Shown: piece by piece, positions 22,296-35,661 of the stretch | Position numbering within the stretch: the first letter of the stretch is position 1 | How the letters are laid out: the number at the start of each line of letters is the position of its first letter | Source: Codonopsis lanceolata | Taxonomy: Eukaryota; Streptophyta; Magnoliopsida; Asterales; Campanulaceae | Assembly: GCA_013146195.2 (NCBI GenBank) | Contig: CM028378.1 | Location: 15,330,112-15,394,111, forward strand | DNA: 64,000 nucleotides | Direction of reading: 5' to 3' | The notes under the pieces: generated by a model | Databases searched by the model: none | What the model was told of the DNA's origin: nothing | The model's input: the letters and a program-made list of their open reading frames with translations, nothing else | Program-made: the position numbers and the translations under genes

Positions 22296-23060
22296 GGGAA
22301 AAATGCGAAAAAGTTCCAAAAATATATCTTTTATCTAAAGAGTCTCGAAGTTAAACTCCTAATACCCAAAAGTCTAAACTTAATGCTTCTATTTACATAG
22401 TTATAGTATGAGGTTTTATTTAAAAGAAAACTCCTTTTTAACTTCAATGATTTTAATGATTCAATATTTCATATATAATAATAATGACAACAACATAAAA
22501 AATTATATTTATATTATTATTGTTAATAATAATATTATTATTATTATTAATGTATAATAATAACAATATTATTATTATTATTATCATCATCATTATTATC
22601 ACTACTACTACTAATATTACTACCACAATTTCATTAAAGTGTAAATGTTAACTTTTTGATTTTTTAACATTAATTTGAGATTTTATTGATTGAATAGTTG
22701 TTTTGGGATAATTGGGAAATGAATTTTCTTAATAGACTATTGATATTTAATAGTAATAATGTTAATGAAGATAATAATATTACTATTATAATAACAATAT
22801 TATTGCTATAATAACAATAATAGTAATAGTAATAATAAAAATAATATTTCATACAATTATTATCATCATTGTTAGAAATAAAAAGAAAAATAATTTTTTG
22901 TCTAAATGAAAGCTTTTAACATAACGACATTCATAGACACGTTAAGTTTTGGACTTTATGGTATTAAAGATTTTATTTTGGGACTTTTTGGATGTAAGAA
23001 GTATTTTTAAGACTTTTTAGATATGAGAATTTTTTAATGAGACTTTTTGGTATTTTTTCC
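22296..23060. mobile_element. Long-TIR element, probably Mutator-like, non-coding
   Basis: The first and last 100-150 bp are reverse complements: GGGAAAAATGCGAAAAAGTTCC at 22296 against GGAAAAAATACCAAAAAGTCTC read back from 23060, both carrying a series of AAAAGTC words. The possible 9-bp duplication TTAATTTTT / TTAAGATTT matches at 7 of 9. The centre is an AT-rich (AAT)/(ATT) tract. A related copy lies at 59396-60046. Confidence 0.55.
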
Positions 23061-24555
23061 TTAAGATTTTTTCTCCTTTTCATATATAATTGGTTTAATG
23101 AAATTGAGATATATAGTAAAGTAATTCAGATACAATGTTGCATCTCCTTTTGATATACGCCAGTTAGGCCTGACAATTAGGTGAGTTGAGTTGGATTGGA
23201 ATAAGTAATGGGTTGAAATATGTTAAAACCCATTAGAACCCAAATATCAAACGGGTTAAAATGGGTTGAGTTGGAATAAGTTGGGTTGAAACGATTAGCG
23301 GGTCGACCCGTCTCAATCTAAAAAATTTCTCTCAAAAAACATAAATTTATAACATAGAAAAGTCACGGATCGAAATAGGTAACGGGTCTAACCCGACCCA
23401 AACCGTTAATATTATTGGGTCGAAACGGATTATCTGTTTTAATCTAAAAATATGGAGTAATAGATTAGGTTGAGTTATATAATTATAGGATTGGATTGGA
23501 TGAATTAATAGATAATGGATTACAATTATAAGACATATCGCCAGTATATATATAATTTTAATAATTTTAAATCATGAAATTTTGATTTCAAACATGCTTT
23601 AGATTCTACACTATGGAAATGGCAAAATGTCCATTCATAGTTTGCTATCACTTATCATGAATATTCAAAGTAGTCCAGATTTCCTGCATCATTTATGTGT
23701 GTCACTAGTGAATTATTTTTCATTTCAATCATTGCATTTCAATCATTATATCTTAACTAATGATTGAGATAAGAAATGATACACCAATAACACACAAGTA
23801 ATACAGAAGATCTGGATTCTATTCCAAGTGGGTAGTATATAAATGCATGAGTTCCAAGTCACCAACCGCAACTCAAGGGGAGTCACTTTTGACACATTCT
23901 TAATTAATTTAAAAGCGAAAAAGGAAATGAAATAAAGAAAAAGCATTGGTTATACTTATATATATATGGAAAGACTAAGGAGGGACCCTTTTGGATTCAC
24001 TTTAGGCCTAGTGGAAGGAATCATCAATCAGAATCATGTCAGGTACTACTATTATAAGAGGATCACCATTGTGCTTTCTTAATCATTTTCATATTAAGAA
24101 TAAGAAGATATCATTTTATTATCATCGTTAATCTTTTTTTTTTACCAATTAGAAAAGAAAAAATTATTTTTTCCTAAATAAGAAGTTATCATTTTGGGAG
24201 AGAGGAAGGGAAGGGGGTCGACTGTCACCTCATTTTATTGGAAAATGTGTGGGGGGGAAGGGAAGAGTTTTGTATTTATGTGAGATTGTGTTAAATTTAA
24301 TATTTTTTATGTAAGAGATTTATAAAAAATTATACAATAGAAGATATATTTTAAAATGAATAAGAAAATAAAAATATATAGATAATAGTGGGACCAAATT
24401 TAAAAAATATATAAAAAGATTTATACAATAAGGATACTCTTACTAGTAAAACTGATTGTGCAGAATTGGATCATTAATCATTCCCATCACACATCCATTT
24501 TGTTTCAACACAAATTGGTTTTTTTATCTATCATCCTGTAATTAACTAATTATTA
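23061..24555. other. Intergenic DNA, no gene recognised
   Basis: Includes a patch at 23190-23420 with repeated GGGTTGA, GGGTCGACCCGT and GGGTCTAACCCGACCC words, a low-complexity style common in plant intergenic DNA. The remainder shows no identifiable element. Confidence 0.4.
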
Positions 24556-24721
24556 CTCCTCGGACCGGGTAGAAAAGTCCATCATTTAAATATTTTACTT
24601 AAAATTTTATATCAAAAATTAAGATATAAAAATGACATTTTATTATTAATGAGCAATTAAAACTATTATTTTTTAAAAAAATTGACTTTGAAACGGTGAC
24701 ATTTTACCCGAACAAATGGAG
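24556..24721. mobile_element. Stowaway-like MITE, short
   Basis: TA-flanked; starts CTCCTCGGACCGGGTAGAAA and its inverse ends at 24721 (TTTACCCGAACAAATGGAG). Confidence 0.6.
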
Positions 24722-25270
24722 TACAAATTAAATCTAAAAACTAACCGAACAAACCCTTCCATTTTTAAGCAAAAGGATTTTACTCCAAATTAAGGCAAAG
24801 CCATCTTGCCAAGACAATCCGATTTCGATAATTAAAAACCAGTTTTGCAATGGTAATGGCCATTAGGTCATATGCTGAAAACTTATACTTTGCCAAGACC
24901 AACTGTGATTAAAAAAATAAATTCAATACACCCCCTATAGGTTCTTTAATTCCTTAACAAGTAATGTATTTCTTAAAGTTGGATCCAATTCATATTCAAC
25001 ACAAGTACGGGGTTACATTTACTGATTTACATAAAGGCAACATAGCTAGCTGTAACATTCTTTTTCCTTTTTATTGCTGTAAATAAATTGTTTTAACTAA
25101 ATACAAATTATTCAAGGGACCCACAAACCAATTATCAAGCTTGTATTAACAATTTTACCTTTTCCATGCATATAGCACAACACTATGCAGTATGCACAGC
25201 TCTACAAGCTTAATAATAAACCAAAAAGAAAACATATAATATAAGCCCATGCGATGCCACCCGACCCTAT
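24722..25270. other. 3' intergenic DNA of the first DUF761 gene
   Basis: AT-rich, no open frame or repeat recognised. Confidence 0.4.
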
Positions 25271-25276
25271 TTTATT
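25271..25276 (-). terminator. Candidate polyadenylation signal (AATAAA)
   Basis: On the minus strand AATAAA lies about 54 bp after the stop codon of the gene at 25330-25971, a plausible position for a plant near-upstream element. Such hexamers are frequent by chance in AT-rich DNA. Confidence 0.35.
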
Positions 25277-25329
25277 TTCACCACCACAAAATAAACCTAT
25301 AAGAAGTAGACGTCAACCACCAGCGCTTC

Positions 25330-25971
25330 TCAACGGCGCGGCAGATCAAACGACGTCTTTTTGTTTTGCCGCCTCAAGTCGTTGTAGAACTTCGTAATGA
25401 ACTCCTCGGCAGCCTCGTCCACGTGGCTATCCTCATCCACCGTATGCAACGGGAACGGCGAGTCCGTTATCCGCAGCTGTCTCACCATAGGGCTTTTCCC
25501 GAATCCCGGGAGCGCTGGTGATGCCGCCTCGCTCTGCAGCATCTCCAACGCCTTCATAACCGCGGCAGCATTAACAGATACCAGTTCCTGTTCGTCAGTT
25601 TTAGGCGCGTGTGCGCACGAGAAGAAATGAGAGTTGTTGGTGGTGTGTTTTTTGTGGAAGGAGAAGAGGGAGAGTGGGTAAGCGGGGCTGTTACTGCAAC
25701 TGAACTCGTACTCTCCCGGTGGCGGGGAGGGGAAGAAGGGGAGCTGGTTTTTATCGTTTGAGCGGCGGTGGTTGAGGGTGGAGATAGACCAGGCGTGATG
25801 GTGGTGGAACATGAGGTTCTGTAATGCCTTGCCGGCGATCTTGCCACGTTTCATCATCATGTTGAGATCGGCCATGAGTTTTCCCTTTGAAATGCCTTTC
25901 CTCAACATGTAGAACATTACACGTACTAAACTCCATACCCGCTTTGCTATCACCGGCATATTCTGTTCCAT
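25330..25971 (-). CDS. DUF761 protein, Avr9/Cf-9 rapidly elicited protein-like (copy 1)
   Basis: A single-exon frame of 213 residues starting MEQNMPVIAKR. I chose this ATG because the first 32 residues are almost identical in the paralogue at 37093-37713 while sequence before it is not, and because the in-frame extension to 26151 runs through the TATA box. The N-terminal part (to about residue 50) is basic and Met-rich (KGKLMADLNMMMKRGKIAGKAL), followed by a His run (HHHH), a Ser/Pro-rich middle with GEYEFSCSNSP, and a C-terminal DUF761 motif VDEAAEEFITKFYNDLRRQ. It ends KTSFDLPRR. Families of this kind include tomato Avr9/Cf-9 rapidly elicited proteins, induced in defence; biochemical role unknown. 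No signal peptide or membrane segment is evident. Confidence 0.9.
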   Translation of the reverse strand: MEQNMPVIAKRVWSLVRVMFYMLRKGISKGKLMADLNMMMKRGKIAGKALQNLMFHHHHAWSISTLNHRRSNDKNQLPFFPSPPPGEYEFSCSNSPAYPLSLFSFHKKHTTNNSHFFSCAHAPKTDEQELVSVNAAAVMKALEMLQSEAASPALPGFGKSPMVRQLRITDSPFPLHTVDEDSHVDEAAEEFITKFYNDLRRQNKKTSFDLPRR

Positions 25972-26110
25972 TTTTAAGGTTTTTGACCTCAGGTTATCGA
26001 TCAATTTTCGATGTTTAGAGAAGAAATTGAGAGAGAGGAGGAGAGGGATGTTAATTTTGAAAGAGAGAAGATATGTTGGGATGGAACGGAGAGGAAGGGG
26101 GAGCGAGGGG

Positions 26111-26118
26111 TATTTAAA
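26111..26118 (-). promoter_or_regulatory. TATA box of the first DUF761 gene
   Basis: Minus-strand TTTAAATA, about 140 bp upstream of the chosen ATG. The context CCTTTAAATACCCCT is conserved ahead of the paralogue (37847-37855 region), which supports function. Confidence 0.65.
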
Positions 26119-26576
26119 GGAAGGGTGGAGGCCGTAGGGAAAGGGACACAAGGTTGTACACTAGTACTTTAACGTTAACTTAAAGTTAATTTCATTGTCT
26201 GCTTTATTTGCTTAATTATTGACTAGCAGAAATCCGTCTCACGGATACAATGTTGTTTTCCTTTTAAATAATGACTTATTTGGTAGTCGGATAATGATAA
26301 ACAATATTATTAATTTCAGTACTATTGGTATCCTTGCTATTAATCCTCACTTGTATATCGGGGGTAGCTTTGAGATTACAAATATTAATCCCAATTTTTT
26401 TTAGTGAGGGCGCTAATAATACCACCCTCCCTCTTAGTATTAATAGTGAGGGAATAATGACTTTATTCAGATAACGCGTGCTATTAATCCCGACCACATA
26501 TTGCATACCAAACATCAGACAACCCGGCTTATTAATCCTATCTGACCTTAATCCTGACTATCAAACGACACATAAA

Positions 26577-26748
26577 AGTAATGTTTCGATCACTCTTATT
26601 TTGTATTAAAATATGGGTATTCTGTGATGTAGCATATTCTTATTAGCTTGAATACTGAGATCCACAAAATATCCAACTAATGAGAGTATACCACATCATA
26701 AAATACCTATATTTTGATGTAAAATGAGAGTGATCATAGCATTGCCCT
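26577..26748. mobile_element. Palindromic MITE, copy 1
   Basis: Almost the whole element is an inverted repeat: GATCACTCTTATTTTGTATTA on the left against GATCACTCTCATTTTACATCA read back from the right, meeting near a TTAGTTGGATATTTTGTGG word. The second copy lies 170 bp downstream. Confidence 0.7.
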
Positions 26749-26826
26749 TTAAATAAAGTGTTCTTTTTTATAACAGAAATTTAAAAAACGAAGACCATTT
26801 TAGTGTTACTTATAATTGAATATCCA

Positions 26827-26828
<2 letters not shown>

Positions 26829-26894
<66 letters not shown>
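26829..26894. repeat. (TA)n followed by (GA)n microsatellite
   Basis: About 22 TA units pass directly into about 11 GA units. It sits between the two palindromic MITE copies. Confidence 0.97.
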
Positions 26895-26896
<2 letters not shown>

Positions 26897-26916
26897 CTGC
26901 TTCATTACACTAAAAT

Positions 26917-27096
26917 GGGTAATGCTTGTGAGTTGTGTCAATCTTATTTTGCATCAAAATATAGGTATTTTATGACGTTACATACTCTCATTGGTTGGAA
27001 TAGTGGGACCCACAAAATATCCAATCAATAAGAGTGTGTCATGTTATAGAATACTTATATTTTGATGCAAAATAAGAATAACTCTAATATTGTCCC
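26917..27096. mobile_element. Palindromic MITE, copy 2
   Basis: Same family as 26577-26748: TCTTATTTTGCATCAAAATA on the left is inverted on the right. Ends GGG...CCC are flanked by AAAT on both sides (26913-26916 and 27097-27100), a possible short target duplication. Confidence 0.7.
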
Positions 27097-27106
27097 AAAT
27101 CTAATA

Positions 27107-27364
27107 CTCCTTTAATCTCAAAATTATTATCCTATTTATGTTTTTTTTTGTCAAACATAATGTTTTTAAATGCAAGTTTGACATTTAACTTTTTGTATTA
27201 ATTTCAAATTTTGATAACACGAAAATTGTAGTATTTTCAAAGTACTCCAAATTATATGTTTTATGACTTTAAAGAAAATTTAAAAGATATGTGTCAAATT
27301 TACACTTGAAAAGTATCATATTTGAGAAAAAATGACAAAAAAAATAATTTTGAGAAGGATGGAG
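27107..27364. mobile_element. Stowaway-like MITE
   Basis: TA-flanked; starts CTCCTTTAATCTCAAAATTA and ends with its inverse TAATTTTGAGAAGGATGGAG. It begins about 10 bp after the second palindromic MITE. Confidence 0.75.
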
Positions 27365-28655
27365 TAATATTTAATTACAACATGAAGCTTATAAACCAAT
27401 AGACATTTGGACACTTTTCATCCATACTTGAAAATAAACTTTAATAAATCAAATCCTAGCTATTTCAGGAAACAAAGAATAATTTTAAACAAGGTTGAAA
27501 CATATATTCCTAAATACACGTCATGTTTTATTACAATATGAAGCTTATATATACAAACACTTGGCGTCTTGTGACGCAACCACATCATTAATTGAGTTTG
27601 GTGTTTTGGTTCGAGCTCAAGAAGCGTTCGACTCTAAATTGGTCGATACAACCGTTTTGCAGTGACGCGATAGCATAAGTTTGGCAGAAGCGACCGCATT
27701 ACTTATGTTTTTGTTTGAGTCGGTGGGTGAACCCACACCACTTCCTAGATGAGTTTGAAACTCATCTCTTTTTTCATCTTTCGCCCCAGTAGAGCTCCAT
27801 TACTGAGTTTTGAAGGTTTTGAGTTTTAAACTCAATTTGGGAAATATTTATTTACCACTTTTCAATTTTAAGTCACTATGATATTTTGGTCTACTTCGAG
27901 TTTTGGTAGGAACATGAGTCAACATTTAAGGAGTTTTGGGCATGAATATGGAGTTTCTTTTAATAGAATAATAAGGTGCTCATCAAAAGCGTTAAAGAAC
28001 TTATGTTATGATTTAAGGGAAACTTAAGATTTTAGATTTTCGTTTGCGGATGTCTTGATGATATGGAGTTGACAATAAATATAAATTTCTTGCCACGCCT
28101 TGGAATTAGAATAGACTCAACTCAAGGTATTAAAGAGTTGGAAAGTGGAACGTTGTTAGGAAAACTTTGTGTTCTCAAAATGAGGTCTAGTCTCATATAT
28201 GATCGGCAACATTCATGTTAATAAAAATTATTGGTTGTACTTAGAGTGTGCAGTGAAAGCGTGGTAACAGATTTTTACGGTTGTAAGTTTGGTAAATTTT
28301 GAGGACCAAATTCTTGAAGGTGGGGAGAATGTAATACCCTTAAAATTCAAACTCATAAAAATTGATATGAAACCATAATAATTTATTACATCACTTTCTT
28401 GGCAATTAGATCTTTGTCAATTGTTTAATAGACTTTAGGAGTCATTGGGAAAGAAAATTGCGTAAGTCCTTTAATAATTGGTTTTGGACCTCAATCGACG
28501 TATATGGGACTAGATAATATGTCTCGAGTGAGATCTTTATCGGGTTTATTGGACTAATTGAAATGACATCGTTTGAGAAGTCAAGAAAGGGATACGAGAA
28601 AAGTACTCGGACTTTGTTTGAGTAGGTGCGTAAGTTTAGGGACTAAACTTCTTTT
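27365..28655 (+). mobile_element. Decayed 3' part of a Gypsy element
   Basis: No open frame, but two successive element-end signatures occur on the plus strand: GAAGGTGGGGAGAATGTAATACCC near 28316 and AAGGGGGTGAGAGTGTAATACCCC at 28656, i.e. a purine tract running straight into a TGTAATACC LTR start. The phrases GGACCAAATTCTTGAAGG and GGGACTAAACTTCTTTTAAGG are typical of the end of chromovirus polyprotein regions. The family call is from style only. Confidence 0.35.
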
Positions 28656-28668
28656 AAGGGGGTGAGAG
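28656..28668 (+). promoter_or_regulatory. Candidate polypurine tract
   Basis: AAGGGGGTGAGAG, directly abutting the TG of the LTR at 28669. Confidence 0.55.
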
Positions 28669-30545
28669 TGTAATACCCCAATAATTTTAGCTAAAATATT
28701 AATTGACATTAATTAATATTACAATCGTTTTAGACCTACATAATTAATGTTATAATTATTTGAGTTAATTTAATTACAATTCCCTAATAATATTACCTAA
28801 TTAAAAATTGATTTTGGTCCATTTAGTTTTAAGGTTAGGAAAACTAATAGGATTTTTATATAAATAGGGTTGAAAGGGTGGAAAAGAGAAGAGTACACCA
28901 AAAAAAAAAAAAAAAGAAGAAGAAACGGGAGGGAGAGAGAGAGAGGAAGAGTCGGCAGAGGAAAAAAGAGTGTTGGTAAGTTTCTTTCTCTTTTTGGTCA
29001 AAGATTATACTATGTCTATATATATAAACCTATGTGTACAGTGTGTGTGTGTGTGTTTGTATTGAGTATGTTAGAAATTGATTTTTTTAAAATAACAAGA
29101 AACCAAATTTGGGGGTGAGGGCAGTACACGGCCTCTAATTTATTTATGTGTGTACCATGTGTGTGTGTTGGTTTAGTTTTATTATTTATTTATTTACTTA
29201 TTGATTTTTAAAACCTAAAATAACTATGATTACTAACTATATATATATATATATATATAACAACATTGTTAGTATGTAAGTTGGACTTTTGGTGAATGAA
29301 ATTTACAATGTTTTAATAGGAGTATCTTATAGTATCAACAAGTTATATTTCATAAAGAAAATCTATATTTATATTTTAATACATTTGGTGAGGTACTTGT
29401 TGGAAGTTTTAATTTAAGATAGTATTAAGTGTACGTGTAGGATATGTTAATTTTTGAGGATTATGATTTGGTATGAACGCAAAAAGTTAATTAGTTGAAT
29501 AATATTAGTTAGTGACTTGTTACGTTGTAATTTTAGAATTGGACAAACGGGCTTAGGACGATCAATTGTGTTGCGGGATCATCTACGCTAAGCAATTTCG
29601 AGGTAAGGGATTATACATCTGTTAGGTCTTCGATCTTTTATGTATCGTTCGTTAGGTTTCCATTACTTCCTTGATATCGATGTTTCTTGAAACGTACGCC
29701 AACCTTAAATCGGCATTTGAATTCGAACTCCGTCGCTTACACTTTTTTTTCGAACTCATGATTTGTTTATATATTTATTCTTACATAATTATTGAATTTC
29801 ATGTGAGATACCTTTGATATGAAATGTATGAATTTTTTGGCGATGCCTGATTTTGTAAAAGTATTTGATTACTTGAAAATTCTACCATAATCACTAAGTT
29901 GAATTTATGACACTATGAATTATGAAACTGTGAATTACAATACTTGTGAACGCCACTTGGCCCGTAGCGTGGTTATCCGGATATACCAATGATCTATGAA
30001 CTATGAACTATGATTTATGAATTGCTTTTGTGATCATGGAATTCTGTGAGTAGTCAATTGTCGCTAATTGGTATGGGACGACTGATGACAGTTGATTACT
30101 CGAGTCATCTTTGAGCGTTTATTTTCATTTGGATTCTTACTCACTTAAATCGAAATTTGATATTTTGCTTCCGCCTATCGATTTCTAAATAATGAATTTT
30201 GACTATTAAAATATATATATATATATTCATCTCTGATTTATTTCTGGTCAACTCCTCCTTAGTAACCGGAGGGGTTGTATATGAACTTACTGAGCATTGT
30301 TCGCTCACCCCTTCATACTCTTCTTCTCAGATAATGAATAAGAAATAATAGAAGATTTCAGTTCGGGTAGACCAAGATGTCGGCTTTCGAGGATTTTAGA
30401 TTTAGTCATTTCTCATTGAATCAAGGATGTTTAAGATTTAATTATTGTGAGATTAGAACATTTATTATTTAAGTTATGATTGTTGGTGACGTGGCCAAAT
30501 TATGAGACCTTGGTGTCGGTGCCAAATTTGAGGCGTTGCAGGTTT
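28669..30545 (+). mobile_element. Gypsy-type LTR, interrupted by a TRIM
   Basis: Starts TGTAATACCCCAATAATTTT after a polypurine tract. A TATA box, TATATAAATAG, lies at 28857-28867. The sequence continues as LTR-like DNA to 30545, where the TRIM is inserted, and probably resumes at 31138. The LTR end and any target duplication were not identified. Open frames inside (for example 28870-29118) are low-complexity. Confidence 0.45.
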
Positions 30546-31137
30546 TGTAACGACCCGAGCCCGAGAGCCCAGTCCGCTACGTGTAGCTCATACACTGACC
30601 CACTGAGCACGCAGCACCTTGGATCATCAGGCCCATCACAAGCCGACCCAAAAGTCCATGAATGATGTTGGTGCCCAATAATAGCGCATGACTACCTTAT
30701 AAATCAGACACAAGTCCCACATCTATCCGATGTGGGATTGGGGTATTACAATCTCCCCCACTTAAAACTTTGACGTCCTCGTCAAGTCCGAATCATACCT
30801 CGGGCGTTGTAGGATTTAAGAGGTGACTCGTACGGGGATCAAGAGGTGGCTCCCACCTTCTGCAGTGTAGCACTTTGACCCGTACAACACTTTGTTCCCA
30901 CATTTCTGGCTGGGTCCCGCTCTGATACCATTTGTAACGACCCGAGCCCAAGAGCCCAGTCCGCTACGTTTAGTCCACACACTGGCCCACTGAGCACGCA
31001 GCACCTTGGGTCATCAGACCCACCACAAACCAACCCAAAAGTCCATGGATGATGTTGGTGCCCAGTAGTAGCTTATGGCTACCTTATAAATCAAACACAA
31101 GTCTCACATCTATCCGATGTATGATTGGGGTATTACA
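30546..31137 (-). mobile_element. Complete TRIM (terminal-repeat retrotransposon in miniature)
   Basis: Two 205-bp direct repeats (30546-30750 and 30933-31137), each reading TGTAATACCCCAATC... to ...GGGTCGTTACA on the minus strand, with the CCACATCGGATAGA word usual in TRIM LTRs. On the minus strand a primer site TGGTATCAGAGC (30919-30930) follows the 5' LTR after two bases, and a purine tract AAGTGGGGGAGA (30752-30763) precedes the 3' LTR. The interior is about 180 bp and codes for nothing, so it needs proteins from another element. No clear target duplication. Confidence 0.85.
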
Positions 31138-32745
<1,608 letters not shown>

Positions 32746-32970
32746 TTGAAAGAGACGTTGGCGCGCTAATTTCAATCGTATGCGACACGCCTCTATAGAG
32801 TGTCGTTTCGAGTTACGGTTCCAGCATCAAACGGCACAAACCCCGATTTCACTTTGTGGACAGAAAGCGTTACCTTCCCCCCCGCCCCACTCAAAAAGCT
32901 TTTCTTAGCGAGGGAGGTTTCCACCAATCCTGGTCCACGTGCCCCAGGTCAAAATTGCTACAAGGAAAAT
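32746..32970. promoter_or_regulatory. Conserved non-coding block upstream of DUF761 copy 1 (G-box)
   Basis: Matches 43554-43765. Shared words: GAGACGTTGGCGC, ACGGTTCCAGCA / TATGGTTCCAGCA, CTTTGTGGACA, and a nearly identical 50-bp core at 32896-32945 (AAGCTTTTCTTA, GAGGGAGGTTTCCAC, TCCACGTGCCCC). The core holds a CACGTG G-box at 32936-32941. It lies about 6.9 kb upstream of the ATG at 25971. Alternatives are an unspliced 5' exon, a non-coding RNA, or a shared transposon fragment. Confidence 0.55.
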
Positions 32971-34602
32971 AACCCCTAAAGGCATCGCTTTTGAAATATT
33001 AACTTCAAAATTTATGGGCTTTTTTTTTTGGGAGGCGGAGGTGTTATTGTTGTTTAATTTGAAAAATCTAGTTGATTATAATTACAAAAAATAATTCATT
33101 AAAATTAAAATGCATACAATACAATTGGAAGGAAGAATTGAAAATTATCTAGGCATAAATTTTGAAATTGAACTCCTTTAAATGAAAATTATGGATTTTC
33201 TATTTGAAAGGGAGGGAGTATTATATGAGTTTGATTGGGTACTTTTAATTGGAACCAAATTAGATTTTCTCTCTTGGAAATTTAGTTTCTCAAATTAAGT
33301 TACATTGATATTGTCACTCCTCAAAGTCGATCTTTATGCCTTGAGCAATTCAAGCTTCAATTCAGGCCACTTAACTCATATCTAACCAGTTCTCTGTCTC
33401 ACCTTCTTAAGTAAATTAAAATTACATATTCCGATCGACCTGGCGACATCACTCTCCAACGATCTCTTGTGTAGTCAAACCCTAATTTGGACGAACAATT
33501 GTTTTCTTCCTCGATCATCTCTTAATGTCATTTCAAAGAATGTCATAATATTTTCAATGAACTTGATAATGAGAATAATGTTCTTTGCATCAGTGATATC
33601 GAACTTTTTTATTTTAAACAAACACCAATTTCATGCATCCCTCTCTTTCTTAATCCCCCTATTTTCCCACCATGTAAACAAAACTTTAATTATTTTAAGA
33701 AATGAAAACATGATTTAAACGTTTTTCCTCCGTCTCCAAATCCAAACTTGGAAATATTTAAATACAAGCCTACGTAAAGGAAAACCTAGAAATAAATCAA
33801 ATAGAAAAATCAGTATCAAAAGGGGGAGAAGAAGGGTCAGGGAAAAGGGCGTGAATTGAATAGCTGTTTACAGCTTATATAAAAGCTTACCAATTCTTCC
33901 AAACTAGTATACGTGCCAGTGCCATAAGCACAATGTCAGTATGGGATAAATAAAATTCATAATTGATGGGGTAATTCAGTTCTATGTTATTGTAGATGGG
34001 TGATTCAAACATAAATCATAATTGAAGGATTCATTTGTAACTCACATATTTACGAATCAATTTGGACCATCACTTGTATTCAGTATTATTAGATTAAGAC
34101 CATCAATTAGACCATGAGCTCTTTTATATCCTCTAAATAGTAAATACTACTACTCCATAAAACACTAAGAACATATCCGTGATTAAATTATCTACACAGT
34201 TTTTTATGTGACACGTTACAAAAGTAACATAAATTTCTTTTCATTTACATTTCTTCACCATGGTTTGAACTCTTGAACCACTCATTCTTTATGAAGATAT
34301 TTAATATTGAGCCCCTTCCAATATTTTTTTCTAGAGTAGATTTCTTGTAAAATTATTTTACGGATCTAAATTTGTAAAACGGAGTTATACTCTCTCACAA
34401 ACTAACCCACCAACACACGATGGATTAGGTAAAAAATATTTGTTTTACAAAAAATATCCGTAAGACCGTCTTACCAAAATTTTAACATTTTTTATTTATA
34501 TTTCCTCCATAAATCACAATTTTTTTTAATGAACTACTTCTCAATGAACTTTTGACATCGGTAAAAAAAAATTTATAAACCGCATCATATTCTTAAAAAA
34601 TA
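32971..34602. other. Intergenic DNA, no gene recognised
   Basis: Open frames such as 33467-33718 have AT-driven, domain-free composition. Around 34330-34490 dispersed words TTACGGATC and AAGACCGTCTTAC recur in style with 39170-39230. The stretch ending GGGAGGGAGTATTA near 33221 may be the end of a worn Stowaway. Confidence 0.4.
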
Positions 34603-34860
34603 CTCATTTCGTCTCTAAATAATTGTCCTAGTTGAATCGATGCATAATTTAAGAAAAAACAATTGACTTGATTATTTATATTGGTTTAATGTGTAGTTTC
34701 CTTTAATGTCCATGTGTATGTGGCTCATAATTAAAGTAGAGCGAAAAATTCAGGGCAAAGTGATAAAAGTGATGTTTTAAAATGGTAAGTTTTAAAGTGG
34801 ATAATTATTTTAGAACAGACAAAAAAGAAAAGGAGGACGAAAATTTAGGGATAGATGGAG
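34603..34860. mobile_element. Stowaway-like MITE (family A)
   Basis: TA-flanked; starts CTCATTTCGTCTCTAAATAA and ends with its inverse ATTTAGGGATAGATGGAG. Confidence 0.8.
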
Positions 34861-35217
34861 TAGTTAATTCTTACGCATCAGTATGCCTTTCTACTTAATT
34901 TGTGTACTTGGCTTGAGTTCCGAGGGAGAGTACCTTTTTAGTACTCCATTCCACCCAACTTCTAGAAGACGTCTCTCGAAGCACTAAACAAATAAATCTT
35001 CTCCTTTAGAGCCTTTACACTCCAGCCTCATGAGAATGTGAGAGAATCCTCACATCCCAATTTTATGAAAATATGAGAGAAAAAATTACGATGTCACACT
35101 GTGGTTGCTAGGACTCGATCTTTGATCTTGTATTCAATTCTATATTAGCTCTTGACCAACTAAGTTAATCCCGTAAGAACATTAGTGATTTCCATATTGC
35201 ATCTTTTAAACTCAATA

Positions 35218-35218
<1 letters not shown>
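34861..35218. other. Intergenic DNA, nothing recognised
   Basis: No open frame, repeat or motif that I can support. Confidence 0.4.

Positions 35219-35282
<64 letters not shown>
35219..35282. repeat. (AT)n microsatellite
   Basis: About 31 uninterrupted AT units. Confidence 0.97.
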
Positions 35283-35283
<1 letters not shown>

Positions 35284-35405
35284 CGAACCAATGCTTAACA
35301 TATGTTTATCTACTCAGATACTAGTATATTCAATTCTAATTATTAAAAATTACACTATCAACCCCATAAATTATAACTTTTGTAATTTTGTATAGATAAA
35401 TAGTA

Positions 35406-35661
35406 CTTCTTCTGTCCCTAAATTATCGCCTTGGTGGACTTGACGCACAGTTTAAAAAATCACATTTGATTGGATTACTAATATTAGTTTGATATGTAGT
35501 TTACTTTAAAACTCATGTGTATATGATCCATAATTAAATTATGATGAAAAAGTAAAGATAAAGCGGTAAAAATGTTGTCTTAAAGAAAAGTTTCAAATAA
35601 GATAATTATTTTGAGACGTACGAAAAATGAAAGCAGAACAATAATTTGAGGCCGAAGGAAG
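35406..35661. mobile_element. Stowaway-like MITE (family A)
   Basis: TA-flanked; starts CTTCTTCTGTCCCTAAATTA and ends AATTTGAGGCCGAAGGAAG, inverted. Confidence 0.8.

Noticed and set aside
25972..26151. 60-residue N-terminal extension of the first DUF761 protein
   Set aside because: It runs through the TATA box and 5' UTR and is not shared with the paralogue, whereas MEQNMPVIAKR is.
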